The notes beneath the pieces were generated by a model that searched no databases, had not been told where the DNA came from, and saw only the letters and a program-made list of their open reading frames with translations. This document shows positions 37,040 to 45,235 of a stretch of 64,000 nt of DNA, piece after piece. Position 1 is the first letter of the stretch; every line of letters begins with the position of its first letter. Where the stretch lies: assembly GCF_016464305.1 (NCBI RefSeq), contig NZ_JAEIOJ010000009.1, forward strand, positions 1 through 64,000, in the 5' to 3' direction. Position numbers and translations under genes: made by a program. This DNA comes from Umezawaea beigongshangensis. Its GTDB lineage: Bacteria; Actinomycetota; Actinomycetes; Mycobacteriales; Pseudonocardiaceae.

Positions 37040-37833
37040 CAGCGCTGTCCTCCTCGGTTCGCCACCGGCTGCGGGCGCGGGCCTTCGTCGGCGAAGGCGC
37101 CCAGTCGGGGCATCCGGTCGGCCACGGATTCGGCGGTCGGCGAGTGCAGCTCACCGGTCAACCGCCCGTCGGCGAGGAACAGGACGTGATCGGCGTGCGA
37201 TGCCGCGACCGGATCGTGGGTCACCATCACGATCGTCTGACCGGCCGCCCGCGACGAGTGCCGCAGCAGGCTGAGAACGTCCCGCGCGGCCCTGGTGTCC
37301 AGGGCGCCGGTCGGCTCGTCGGCGAAGATGACGGCGGGGTCGCTGAGCAACGCCCTGGCGATGGTGACCCGTTGCTGCTGCCCACCGGACAGCTCCGCCG
37401 GAGGGTGGTTGCTCTGCTGGGCGAGGTCGATCTGGTCGAGGATCCGCGCAACCCGGTCCCGATCGGGTTTGCGGCCGGCGAGCCGCAGCGGCAACGTCAC
37501 GTTCTGCCGCACGGTCAAGACCGGAAGCAGGTTGAACGCCTGGAGGACGAACCCGATCCGGTCCCGCCGCAGCTCGGTCAACTCGGTCTCGGTCATGTCG
37601 CTGAGCTCGTGCTCCTCGAGCAGCACCGCACCGGACGTCGGCTGGTCGAGCCCGGCCGCGCACTGCGACGAGGTGCTCTTGCCGGAACTCGACGGCCCCA
37701 CGATCGCCGTGAACGCTCCCCGGCCGAACCGCGTCGTCACCTCCTCCAGCGCCACCACCCGGTTGTCGCGCCTCCCGTGGAGCTTGCGAACGGCAGTCAG
37801 CCGAATCGCGTCGGTGCTGTCTCCGGGGTTCAT
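37039..37833 (-). CDS. ABC transporter ATP-binding protein (LolD/MacB type)
   Basis: 264 aa. Walker A is GPSSSGKSTSS (family GPSGSGKST; the second residue after it is unusual), Q-loop FVLQAFNLLPVLTVRQNV, signature LSGGQQQRVTIARAL, Walker B PAVIFADEPTGALD, H-loop VMVTHD. ATG 37833 has AGAAGG upstream. Its TGA overlaps the ATG of the permease gene (TGATG), the normal order for this two-component exporter. Since the permease is broken, the ATPase is probably without a partner. These transporters often answer to an adjacent NarL-type two-component system, here at 38690-40668 on the other strand. Confidence 0.85.
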   Translation of the reverse strand: MNPGDSTDAIRLTAVRKLHGRRDNRVVALEEVTTRFGRGAFTAIVGPSSSGKSTSSQCAAGLDQPTSGAVLLEEHELSDMTETELTELRRDRIGFVLQAFNLLPVLTVRQNVTLPLRLAGRKPDRDRVARILDQIDLAQQSNHPPAELSGGQQQRVTIARALLSDPAVIFADEPTGALDTRAARDVLSLLRHSSRAAGQTIVMVTHDPVAASHADHVLFLADGRLTGELHSPTAESVADRMPRLGAFADEGPRPQPVANRGGQR

Positions 37834-38191
37834 CGACCTTCTTCCTGCGCTTTGCCGTCCGCGCCGGTGCCGGACGATTCCGCCACCAACCCTGTCGCGC
37901 ACCGCGGTGCCACACATCGTTTGCCGAGACCGTCTTCGCCTGGTGCGCACGGACCGGTCCGGCCCGCTTCTGGTGCGAACGCACTACACGCGTGCGGGGC
38001 GGCCGTCCCCTGGATGTGGGGTTGCCCGGGGGCCGGACGCGCGGTCCTGATGGGGCTGGTCGGCGCCGATGACAGCCCGGCCACGTCCGGCCCGCAGCAG
38101 CGCCGGGTCGAGGTCGAGCAGGCGACGGATCATCTGTGGCCGGGCGGCGGCCGACCAGCCGGGTTCCCCCGATCGATGCGATGATCGACGC

Positions 38192-38656
38192 GTGGAGCTG
38201 CGTCGACCGGAGTGCTCCGTCGCCGTCGTGGAGGAGTCCGGCTTCACCCGCGCCGCAGCTCGGTCGCACGTCGTGCAGTCCGCCGTGTCCGCGACGATCG
38301 CATCCCTGGAACGGGAGCTGCGGGCTCCCTCGCTGGTGCGCACCGGCCGGCAGATCACGCTGACCGATGCCGGTCGGCAACTGCTGCCGGAGGCGCGGGC
38401 GGCGCTGGACGCCGCCCGCGCTGCCGCGCTGCCCGAGACACCGTGCACGAGGTCATCGGTGGCATCCGCGACACGTTGCGCGTCGGCACCACGAGTTCGC
38501 CGGGAATGATCGATCTGCCCGCCGTGCCGGGCCAGTTCCACCGCGAGTACCCCGAGGTGTCCGCACGGCCGGCGATCGTGGGCACCGAGCGCTTCTCGAG
38601 CGACGTCGGGCAGGTGGGGCGATCAAGCGGACCGCCGACCGCGGAATCAACCGGTT
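38192..38656 (+). pseudogene. LysR-family regulator, frameshifted and truncated
   Basis: GTG 38192 begins VELRRPECSVAVVEESGFTR, then RSHVVQSAVSATIASLEREL and LVRTGRQITLTDAGRQLLPE, a LysR helix-turn-helix. Around 38440 the sense shifts frame and continues ARDTVHEVIGGIRDTLRVGT and GMIDLPAVPGQFHREYPEVS before dying out at about 38650. Two thirds of the effector domain is gone. Confidence 0.75.
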
Positions 38657-38689
38657 AGGCTGAACACGTGCTGCGGTTGACGGACGTCG

Positions 38690-39919
38690 ATGACGAACCG
38701 GCGTAGTCCGCCTTCGACGCCGGCCTGGTCGTGCTGGCGGGAGGGAGCGGTCGTCGCGGTGGCGTTCGCGCTCTGCCTGCTCGGTGGTGCGCTGCGAGTG
38801 GACGACACGGTGACCTCGCCGCCGGTGACGGCCCACCTCCTCGCCGCGGTGTCGTCCGGGTTGCTCCCGGTGCGGCAGCGCGCGCCGGTCGCCATCGTGA
38901 TCGCCACCACCCTGTGCGGTGTCCTGGTCGCACCGATGGGCCTGCTGTCGACCCCGCTCGTGGTGGCCCCCGCCGCCATCAGCGCATACTCGCTCGCCGT
39001 CCGCACCGAGCGGCCGGTGACGCCCGCGGTCCTGCTCCCGGCGGCTGCGCTGCTGGTCGCCGTCCCCCCGTTCTTCGAAACGGACCTCTCGTGGGCGGAC
39101 ACCGGCAGACTGGCGACCGTGGCCGCGACACCGCTCGTGTCCGCCGTGTTCGGTCGCTCGACGCGGCACCGGCGGGCCTACCTGACGATCATGGAGGATC
39201 GAGCACGCCTGGCCGAGGAGACCCGGGACGACGAGGCACGCCGAAGGGTGGCCGGGGAACGGCTTCGCATCGCCCGCGAGCTGCACGACCTGGTGGCCCA
39301 CCAGATCACCCTGGCCAACGCGCAGGCCACCGTCGCCGCTCACCTGTTCGCGACCCGCCCGGAACAAGCCCGCACGAGCCTGGACGAACTGGTCGGGACC
39401 ACCCGCCACGCCCTCGACGAACTGCGGGCCGCGGTCGGTCTGCTGCGCCAACCCGAAGACACCTCCGCACTCACCGAGCCGGCGCCGGGGCTGTCGCAGG
39501 TTCCCGAGCTGCTGAGCACCTTCCACCGCGCGGGCCTGGCGGTGTCGATGCACGAGGACGGCACGGCCAGACCGCTACCGCCGGCGGTGGACCTCACCGC
39601 CTACCGCGTCATCCAGGAGGCCCTGACCAACGTTGCCAAGCACGCCGCCACCGGGAGCGCCGAGGTGCGCCTGGCCTGGAACCGCGACCACGTGATCATC
39701 GCGGTCACCGACGACGGCGGGGGTTCCCGCGAGCCGCAGGAGCGCCCGCCCGGCTACGGCCTGATCGGAATGCGTGAACGGGTCACCGCGGTCGGCGGAA
39801 GCCTCAGCGCCGACGTGCGTCCTCAGGGGGGTTTCCTGGTCTCCGCCCACCTGCCTCTTCCCGCCGCCGGCAACCCGGCGCGGAGAACCGACGGAGCGAC
39901 CGATGGTGAGGGCCGATGA
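38690..39919 (+). CDS. Two-component sensor histidine kinase (NarL/DesK type)
   Basis: 409 aa. Four to five TM helices in the first 150 residues (GAVVAVAFALCLLGGALRVD through LLPAAALLVAVPPFF) form the sensor. HisKA_3 H-box RIARELHDLVAHQITLANAQ holds the phosphorylated His; the ATPase domain has the N-box EALTNVAKHA, G1 VTDDGGGS and a final GLIGMRERVTAVGG. ATG 38690 is the start. Its stop overlaps the start of the response regulator (ATGA), giving co-translation. Stimulus unknown, but kinases of this layout often sense envelope-active drugs and control ABC exporters like the one on the opposite strand. Confidence 0.88.
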   Translation: MTNRRSPPSTPAWSCWREGAVVAVAFALCLLGGALRVDDTVTSPPVTAHLLAAVSSGLLPVRQRAPVAIVIATTLCGVLVAPMGLLSTPLVVAPAAISAYSLAVRTERPVTPAVLLPAAALLVAVPPFFETDLSWADTGRLATVAATPLVSAVFGRSTRHRRAYLTIMEDRARLAEETRDDEARRRVAGERLRIARELHDLVAHQITLANAQATVAAHLFATRPEQARTSLDELVGTTRHALDELRAAVGLLRQPEDTSALTEPAPGLSQVPELLSTFHRAGLAVSMHEDGTARPLPPAVDLTAYRVIQEALTNVAKHAATGSAEVRLAWNRDHVIIAVTDDGGGSREPQERPPGYGLIGMRERVTAVGGSLSADVRPQGGFLVSAHLPLPAAGNPARRTDGATDGEGR

Positions 39920-40668
39920 TGCACGACGCACCAGGCGACGGACCGGACGCCGGCGAAGAGGCCGGGGACGACGCTGTGCCGCTCCGGATTCTCCTCGCCG
40001 ACGATCAGGCGTTGCTGCGCGGCGCTTTCCGCACTCTCCTCGACAGCGCCGACGACATCACCGTGGTCGGCGAGGCGGGCGACGGCAGGGAGGCGGTGAC
40101 CCTCACCCGCGAGTTGCGCCCGGACGTGGTGATCACGGACATCCGAATGCCCGGCACCGACGGCCTCGCCGCCACCGCGGAGATCTGCGCTGATCCGGAT
40201 CTGCGTGCCACCCGCGTCCTGATCCTCACCACCTACGAGACCGACGAGTACGTCGCACAAGCCCTGCGCGCCGGGGCCAGCGGCTTCATCGGCAAGGGGA
40301 TCGAGGCGCAAGGCCTGCTCGACGCCGTGCGCACGATCGCCAACGGCGACACCCTCCTGTCCCCGGCGGCGACCCGCTCCCTGGTGGCCCGTTTCCTCGC
40401 CGCACCGGTCGACACCCCACCACGCCGTCCCGAACGACTCGCCGCGCTCACGCCGCGCGAACGCGAGATGGTCGCTCTCGTGGCGACCGGTCTGTCCAAT
40501 GCAGAGATCGCCGATCGGATGTACCTCAGCCCCTTCACCGTTCGCGCCCACGTGCAGCGCGCCATGTCCAAACTGGACGCACGCGACCGCGCGCAACTCA
40601 TCGTCATCGCCTACCAGACCGGTCTGGTGACCGGACCGGAGAGACCCGCCCAGACAGGTCCTGACTGA
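39916..40668 (+). CDS. LuxR/NarL-type response regulator
   Basis: 250 aa. Receiver domain: acidic pair in RILLADDQALLRGAF, phosphoacceptor Asp at about residue 75 in DVVITDIRMPGTDG, conserved Thr in VLILTTYETDEYV and Lys in SGFIGKGIEA. C-terminal HTH: LAALTPREREMVALVATGLS, NAEIADRMYLSPFTVRAHVQ, RAMSKLDARDRAQL. An acidic 20-residue head precedes the receiver. The ATG overlaps the kinase stop by four bases. The 3' end overlaps the oppositely oriented AraC gene by 65 bases, so the two transcripts are antisense to each other there. Confidence 0.9.
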   Translation: MMHDAPGDGPDAGEEAGDDAVPLRILLADDQALLRGAFRTLLDSADDITVVGEAGDGREAVTLTRELRPDVVITDIRMPGTDGLAATAEICADPDLRATRVLILTTYETDEYVAQALRAGASGFIGKGIEAQGLLDAVRTIANGDTLLSPAATRSLVARFLAAPVDTPPRRPERLAALTPREREMVALVATGLSNAEIADRMYLSPFTVRAHVQRAMSKLDARDRAQLIVIAYQTGLVTGPERPAQTGPD

Positions 40669-41635
40669 TCGTCAGGCTCGACGGGGCGGGCGTCTCCAAC
40701 CGGAAGGCCGTACCGCTGTGACTGCGCGTCTCGCTGCGGTAGCGTCCGGGCGTGCGTCCGTGGGCCCTGGTGAAGGCGCGGGTGAACGCCGGCACCGACC
40801 CGTAACCGACCGCCTCGGCGATCGTCTCGAGGGAGTCATGACTGTCGCGCAACCGCACGGCGGCCAGATCCATCCGCCAGTTCGTCAGGTACGCCGCGGG
40901 CGTGTGTCCCGTCGCGGCCGGGAAACGGCGGGCGAGGGTCGCACGGGAGACCGAGATGGCTTCTGCGAGCATCGAGGTCGTCCAGGGAGTGGCCGGATTC
41001 GCGTGCAGGTGCCGCAGTGCCTTGCCGATGACGGGGTCGTAGAGCGCACCCAGCCAGGTGCCGAAGCACTCGGGGGGATTCACCGCGAGCCAGGCACGCA
41101 GCATCTGCACGAGCACGATGTCGACGAGGCTCTTCAGCACGGCGGGCGTGGCGAGCTGCGGATGGGCGAGTTCCCGGGCGAGCATGCGCACCGCATCGGC
41201 CAGTCCCGGCGTCCCCGCTTCGGCCCGCACGTGCACCAGACCGGGTAGCAGGGTCAAGATCTGGGTGAGCGCGGCCGGGTCGCAGTCGTAGTGGATGGTG
41301 ACGATCCGCGTGGTCGCGGGCTGCGACCCGAGGCTGATCACCTCACCGGTACCGCGCCCGCGAGCGGCCACGTGCTCGCACCGGCCGCGCGTGTCCGCAG
41401 GGTCGTCGGTGAGGCCGTGCGGGGTGCCGACAGGCAGCAGGACCACGTCACCGGCCGCCAGTTCCACCGGTTCACGGCCGGCGACCGTGAGCCAGGCACT
41501 GCCTGCGGTCAGGGCGTGCAGGGCCGCCCCGGGATAGTCGTCCAGGGCGATCGCCCATCGGCCGCCCGCCTCGACACGGGTGCTCAACGCCCCTTTGACG
41601 CCCGAGATCGCCAGGGCGTCGGTCAGTGGATCCAC
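40604..41635 (-). CDS. AraC-family regulator with cupin-type sensor
   Basis: 343 aa. N-terminal AraC_binding/cupin_6 domain (HALTAGSAWLTVAGREPVEL, AAGDVVLLPVGTPHGL) and C-terminal double HTH (TTSMLAEAISVSRATLARRF, GHTPAAYLTNWRMDLAAVRL, ETIAEAVGYGSVPAFTRAFT, RAHGRTPGRYR). A tail of about 35 residues follows the second HTH and overlaps the response regulator gene. ATG 41635 fits family length. Divergent from the crotonase-like gene at 41780, its probable target. Ligand unknown. Confidence 0.88.
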   Translation of the reverse strand: MDPLTDALAISGVKGALSTRVEAGGRWAIALDDYPGAALHALTAGSAWLTVAGREPVELAAGDVVLLPVGTPHGLTDDPADTRGRCEHVAARGRGTGEVISLGSQPATTRIVTIHYDCDPAALTQILTLLPGLVHVRAEAGTPGLADAVRMLARELAHPQLATPAVLKSLVDIVLVQMLRAWLAVNPPECFGTWLGALYDPVIGKALRHLHANPATPWTTSMLAEAISVSRATLARRFPAATGHTPAAYLTNWRMDLAAVRLRDSHDSLETIAEAVGYGSVPAFTRAFTRAHGRTPGRYRSETRSHSGTAFRLETPAPSSLTISQDLSGRVSPVRSPDRSGRR

Positions 41636-41779
41636 ACGGTGACTCTAGCACCCGGACCAGACACAGATGAGGCAGGCAATCAATAATCCGAGCCGTGCGA
41701 GCATGGTTCGCCTCACCGGTTGTTACATATGGTCCTGGGAGCCGGGACGCACGTCCGGCGACACCGAGAAGGAGTCACC

Positions 41780-42670
41780 ATGGACTACCGCAGCTGGGCA
41801 GGCCTCGAGATCACCGTCGCGGACGGTGTGGCCACCGTGTCGCTCGACCACCCGCCCCTCAATCTGATGGACGGCGTGCTGCTGCCGTCGTTGCGCGGGT
41901 TCGTGCATCAGGTGCGCACCGATGCGGACGTTCGGGTGATCGTGTTCCAGAGCGCCGATCCGGAGTTCTTCAGCGCTCACGGCGACATGGCCTACCTCAC
42001 CGACCCGGAGGCCCTGCCCGCCGCCACCCGGGCCGCGATCGACGCCGCGCCGGGCGCCGTGATCCCCGAGGGCCTGAACATCCTCCAGGCCACGGGAGCG
42101 GAGGTCCGCGACCTCCCGCAGGTCACCATCGGCAAGGTGGCCGGTCTCGCCCGTGGCGCCGGCAACGAGTTCCTGATGTTCCTCGACATGCGGTTCGCCG
42201 CGATCGACGCATCGGGGCAGGCCCAGCCCGAGTCCACCCTGGCGATCCTTCCCGGGGGCGGCGGCACGGTGAACATGGCCCGTCTGCTCGGCCCTGCCCG
42301 GGCTCTGGAACTGCTCATCGGCGGCCAGCTCGTCGGCGCCGAAGTGGCCGAGCGCTACGGCCTGGTGAACCGGGCTCTGCCCGCCGACGAGATCGACGCC
42401 TTCGTCGACACCCTGGCCCGCCGGATGGCGGGAGTACGCCCCGAGGTCGTCGCCGCGATCAAGGCCACCGTCAGGGCCGCGACCCCGCCCGCCCCCGACA
42501 CGGCCTACGCCGTCGAAAACGCCTCCCTGTACTCACTGTTCACCGAGGACATGGTCGAGGTCGCCCGCAAGCATCTGGCAGCGGGCGTGCAGACCCGTGA
42601 GGGCGAGCGGGATCTCGAGGGACTCGTCGACAGCCTGTCGCCCGGCTTCCGGCACGCAGCTCAGCAGTAG
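41780..42670 (+). CDS. Enoyl-CoA hydratase/isomerase family protein
   Basis: 296 aa, crotonase fold. VATVSLDHPPLNLMDGVLLP at the N-terminus, SADPEFFSAHGDMAYLTDP (CoA-binding A/G-D-M turn), oxyanion region GLARGAGNEFLMFLDMRFAA, then LAILPGGGGTVNMARLLGPA. The second glutamate of true hydratases is not obvious (PESTLAILPGGG in place of PELxLGxxPG with Glu), so it may act on another acyl-CoA or none. ATG 41780 has AAGGAG at ideal spacing. Divergent from the AraC gene and probably its regulated target. Confidence 0.87.
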   Translation: MDYRSWAGLEITVADGVATVSLDHPPLNLMDGVLLPSLRGFVHQVRTDADVRVIVFQSADPEFFSAHGDMAYLTDPEALPAATRAAIDAAPGAVIPEGLNILQATGAEVRDLPQVTIGKVAGLARGAGNEFLMFLDMRFAAIDASGQAQPESTLAILPGGGGTVNMARLLGPARALELLIGGQLVGAEVAERYGLVNRALPADEIDAFVDTLARRMAGVRPEVVAAIKATVRAATPPAPDTAYAVENASLYSLFTEDMVEVARKHLAAGVQTREGERDLEGLVDSLSPGFRHAAQQ

Positions 42671-42898
42671 CCCTCACGTCCCGGAAGCGACGGCGTCCGT
42701 CGCGGATCCGGCCAGATGTCCCCGAACCGATGGGCACCGGCAGGTCACGGCCGGACCGCCCGGTGCCGCCGTCGTACCCCGGTACTGCGGGAGGGACCGG
42801 ATCCCCTCCCCCGGTACCACGTTTCGCCGCGGGCCCGCCCCCGGTGTGAAGGGTGAACGGACCGGGCTGTCCGGTCCGGAATCCCAGGGGACGAGCAC
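42671..42898. promoter_or_regulatory. Upstream region of the truncated ABC gene
   Basis: GC-rich intergenic stretch after the crotonase gene. A seven-base hairpin, GGACCGG at 42859-42865 with complement 42871-42877, lies shortly before the AGGGGACG ribosome site of the next gene. I cannot place promoter boxes with confidence. Confidence 0.35.
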
Positions 42899-43036
42899 AT
42901 GATCGAAGCACTCCAGCTGACGAAGCGGTACGGGGTGGACACCGCGGTGGACGGCTTGGACCTCACCGTCCGCCCAGGCGCGGTCACCGGATTCCTCGAC
43001 CCCAACGGCGCGGGCAAGTCGACCACGATGCGGATG
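42899..43036 (+). pseudogene. ABC ATPase (DrrA-like), N-terminal fragment
   Basis: ATG 42899, with a good ribosome site, starts [46 protein letters not shown]. Walker A is intact except that the first Gly (GPNGAGKST) is Asp. After MRMI the family match ends; the frame runs on to 43213 with unrelated sequence. Position 43041 onward in another frame reads [20 protein letters not shown], not recognised. Confidence 0.75.
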
Positions 43037-43439
43037 ATCGATGACGCTCGGGTTCTCGCGGTTCCTGACTGCGACGACGATCCCGTCGCGGCAGGCCGGC
43101 GACATCCTGTCCGGCATGTGGCAGCTGATCAACGGGATCGGGCGGGTCGCCCGCTTGCTCCCCGGACACTGGCCACTCGCGTTGAACTGCGGCGTGGCGA
43201 GGGTGGACGGTGAGGCTTCCGTGCGGCGCGGAGCGCATGGCCGGCCAGGTGGGTCCACGCGCCGCACCACCGTCGGTCGTCCAGAACGTTGATCCCGTGT
43301 GCTCAAGACGTTTCGCCATCCGGGTCGCAGGCGTGCCGGCGAACCAGGCCGCAGTGGAAGGCGTCCTGCACGTGTGTGCACCGGACTCAGCTGGAACCGG
43401 CTGCCCCGGTCGACGCGCTGCCGCCCCGCCCCGCGACCT

Positions 43440-43799
43440 CATCGCCCCGGGTGACGAGGTGTGGCTGGGCCCCAGGTCACCGACGCCCACGTGCAGCAGG
43501 AAGTCGTCGCCGCCCGCGAGCACGAACACCGCCACGACCTCGGGCGTGGCCAGCGCCTCGTCGCGGAGCTGGCCGACCAGCGCGCGGATCTGCGCGAAGA
43601 CCGGTGCCTGCACCGACCGGCCCGGTGACGCGAGGTCGACGTCGGTGTGGAAACCGGTGATCAGGCCGCGTGAGCGCAACCGGCGGATGTGTTCGGAACA
43701 GGTGGAGGCGGCCACCCCCACCATCTCAGCGAGTTCGCGCACGGGGATGCGCGCGTCCTGATGCGGGGCACGCACCAGCTGCCGGTCGACCCGATCCAT
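43440..43799 (-). pseudogene. Lrp/AsnC-family regulator, 3' truncated
   Basis: ATG 43799 begins MDRVDRQLVRAPHQDARIPV, RELAEMVGVAASTCSEHIRR, LRSRGLITGFHTDVD: an AsnC helix-turn-helix. The ligand domain starts (TPEVVAVFVLAGGDDFLLHV) and then the match stops after GVGD near 43465. The remaining half is missing or shifted. Confidence 0.75.
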
Positions 43800-43844
43800 G
43801 TTCGAATTCCCGATCACGCATCGCCATTGCCTCAACCGCGACCG

Positions 43845-43880
43845 CCGGGTGGCGGCCTGCAAACGCAGGCCGCCACCCGG
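43845..43880. terminator. Strong 16-bp hairpin with AAAC loop
   Basis: CCGGGTGGCGGCCTGC at 43845-43860 pairs perfectly with 43865-43880 across a four-base loop. The stem is almost all G-C, the form of an intrinsic terminator in high-GC actinomycetes, though no T-run follows on either strand. It lies between the leftward Lrp remnant and the leftward crystallin-like genes and would isolate them. Confidence 0.6.
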
Positions 43881-43934
43881 TGGTTGATTCATTCAATCCG
43901 TCACGGTCTACGCCTCGACGACCTGACGTCGTGG

Positions 43935-44210
43935 TCAGCTGGCGTCGTTGCCGCTGCTGAAGCCGTTGACGTACCTCTGGTTGATGTTGGTTTCGCCGAC
44001 GTTGGAAAAGCAGCGCCCGGCCCCGCGCGCCGCCCCGGCTCCTGAAAATCGACGACGAAACATCCGCTCTTGAAGAAGCTGACGATGTTCACCTCGTTAA
44101 TCGCACGAGTCGGAGTTGCGCCGACGACTCCGATGGCCGGCGCGGCTGAGACGGCGGCGGCAAGACGACGTTGCGCAGAATTCCTCTTGCACTGCTCCTG
44201 TTTCGCGATC
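43935..44210 (-). pseudogene. Third beta/gamma-crystallin-like secreted protein, broken
   Basis: The minus strand gives a signal-like stretch RRLAAAVSAAPAIGVVGATP then RAINEVNIVSFFKSGCFVVD; after a frame change near 44035 it continues AGRCFSNVGETNINQRYVNG and FSSGNDAS to TGA at 43935-43937. The CFSNVG...SGND pattern parallels CFANAG...TGNN in the two genes upstream. No start codon is in frame, although a GGAGGAG motif remains at 44215-44221. It looks like a decayed third member of the same set. Confidence 0.55.
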
Positions 44211-44264
44211 CCAACTCCTCCGTGCCCGACGGACCGGCTGAGGTCGCTGCGGATCTGACGCCCC

Positions 44265-44633
44265 TCAGAGGATCTGAATCTCGTCCAACTTCACTCCGCC
44301 GGGGGTGTTCGGCCAGGTGAAGGAGGTCCACTGTCCGATCGCGGTGGCCGGCCGCCACTGCCCGTCGCCGTACCACTTGGCGCGATTGTTCCCCGTCCAG
44401 ATCTCGGTGACCCAGACGCTCCGGCCGAACTGGTCGTAGATACGCCAGGATCCGGCGTTTGCGAAGCAGTCCGTGTAAGTGCCACCAGTGGTGTAGTGGT
44501 ACTCGACCCGCAGGTATTCACTGTTGCCGCAGGCGACTTTGCCGATTGCCGATGCCGATCCCGCGGGAATCGCGGCTGTCATCGCGAAGGCGGCCAACGC
44601 GGCCGCTGCCAACTTCTTCAACTTGTGATTCAA
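44265..44633 (-). CDS. Small secreted beta/gamma-crystallin-like protein
   Basis: 122 aa. TTG 44633 is chosen because GGAGGG (44638-44643) sits just upstream; the longer ATG form lacks a ribosome site. Signal peptide LKKLAAAALAAFAMTAAIPA, cleaved near GSASA. The mature domain has two Cys, VACGNSEYLRVEYH and YTDCFANAGSW, then WVTEIWTGNNRAKWYGDGQW, the arrangement seen in Streptomyces beta/gamma-crystallin (killer-toxin-like, metalloprotease-inhibitor-like) proteins. Acts outside the cell; role could be toxin, inhibitor or matrix protein. A paralogue lies directly upstream. Confidence 0.75.
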   Translation of the reverse strand: MNHKLKKLAAAALAAFAMTAAIPAGSASAIGKVACGNSEYLRVEYHYTTGGTYTDCFANAGSWRIYDQFGRSVWVTEIWTGNNRAKWYGDGQWRPATAIGQWTSFTWPNTPGGVKLDEIQIL

Positions 44634-44767
44634 CTGACCCTCCGTGCAATTGATGACAACTGGCCGGAAATCGACTGTGGCTGTGTGCTTCAACGACAAG
44701 AAGTAGCGACGGGCCGGTGAGAAAATCAGATTGAGCGCACCAGAACCGGCATCGGGTTCTCGCTGGA

Positions 44768-45124
44768 TCAGAAGGGCTTGATGCCGATGTCACGCAGGCA
44801 GCGATGGGTCTTGAACTGGATGTCGCGCCCCCTGGGCACCTCGACCAGATCACCGTTGCAGTCCCGGAAGGCGACATCGTTGTTACCGGTGTGGAGGTCC
44901 ATCATCCAGCTGGTTTCACTGGACGCGCCGGTGAACGAGTTCCACCCCGCGCCGGCGAAACAGTCTTCATGGCGGTAGCCCGAGTTGGTGGTGTGCCAGC
45001 CGACCTTCACGAAGTTCGGATCACCACAGTCGACCGCCGCGGCGGAGGCCGCCGGAACCGGCAGCAGGATCGCCCCCAGCGCGGCTACGGCAGCGGCAGC
45101 GCTGACGAATTTGCTCTTCTTCAT
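44768..45124 (-). CDS. Small secreted beta/gamma-crystallin-like protein
   Basis: 118 aa from ATG 45124. Signal peptide KKSKFVSAAAAVAALGAILL ending at PAASA. Mature part: AVDCGDPNFVKVGWHTTNSG, YRHEDCFAGAGWNSF, MMDLHTGNNDVAFRDCNGDL, with four Cys (a pair as in the downstream paralogue plus RDCNGD and THRCLRD). Same CxxDxxFxxV...DCFAxAG...TGNN layout as the gene at 44265, hence a paralogue with an extra possible disulfide. It ends about 135 bases before the next gene start, and both lie in the same direction. Exported; function not known. Confidence 0.75.
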   Translation of the reverse strand: MKKSKFVSAAAAVAALGAILLPVPAASAAAVDCGDPNFVKVGWHTTNSGYRHEDCFAGAGWNSFTGASSETSWMMDLHTGNNDVAFRDCNGDLVEVPRGRDIQFKTHRCLRDIGIKPF

Positions 45125-45235
45125 CACCGTTCTCTTTCTTTTGTTCCGGGTGGCCGCTCGGAAGCGGTCGGCCCGCCCTTGTCGGCGGGCCACGGCACAG
45201 GTGACGCAGCAGATGCACCCACGACGGGAATCCGG

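Noticed and set aside
39916..40668. Possibility that the two-component pair regulates the RiPP locus
   Set aside because: Ten kilobases apart with many unrelated genes between; no shared sequence element seen.
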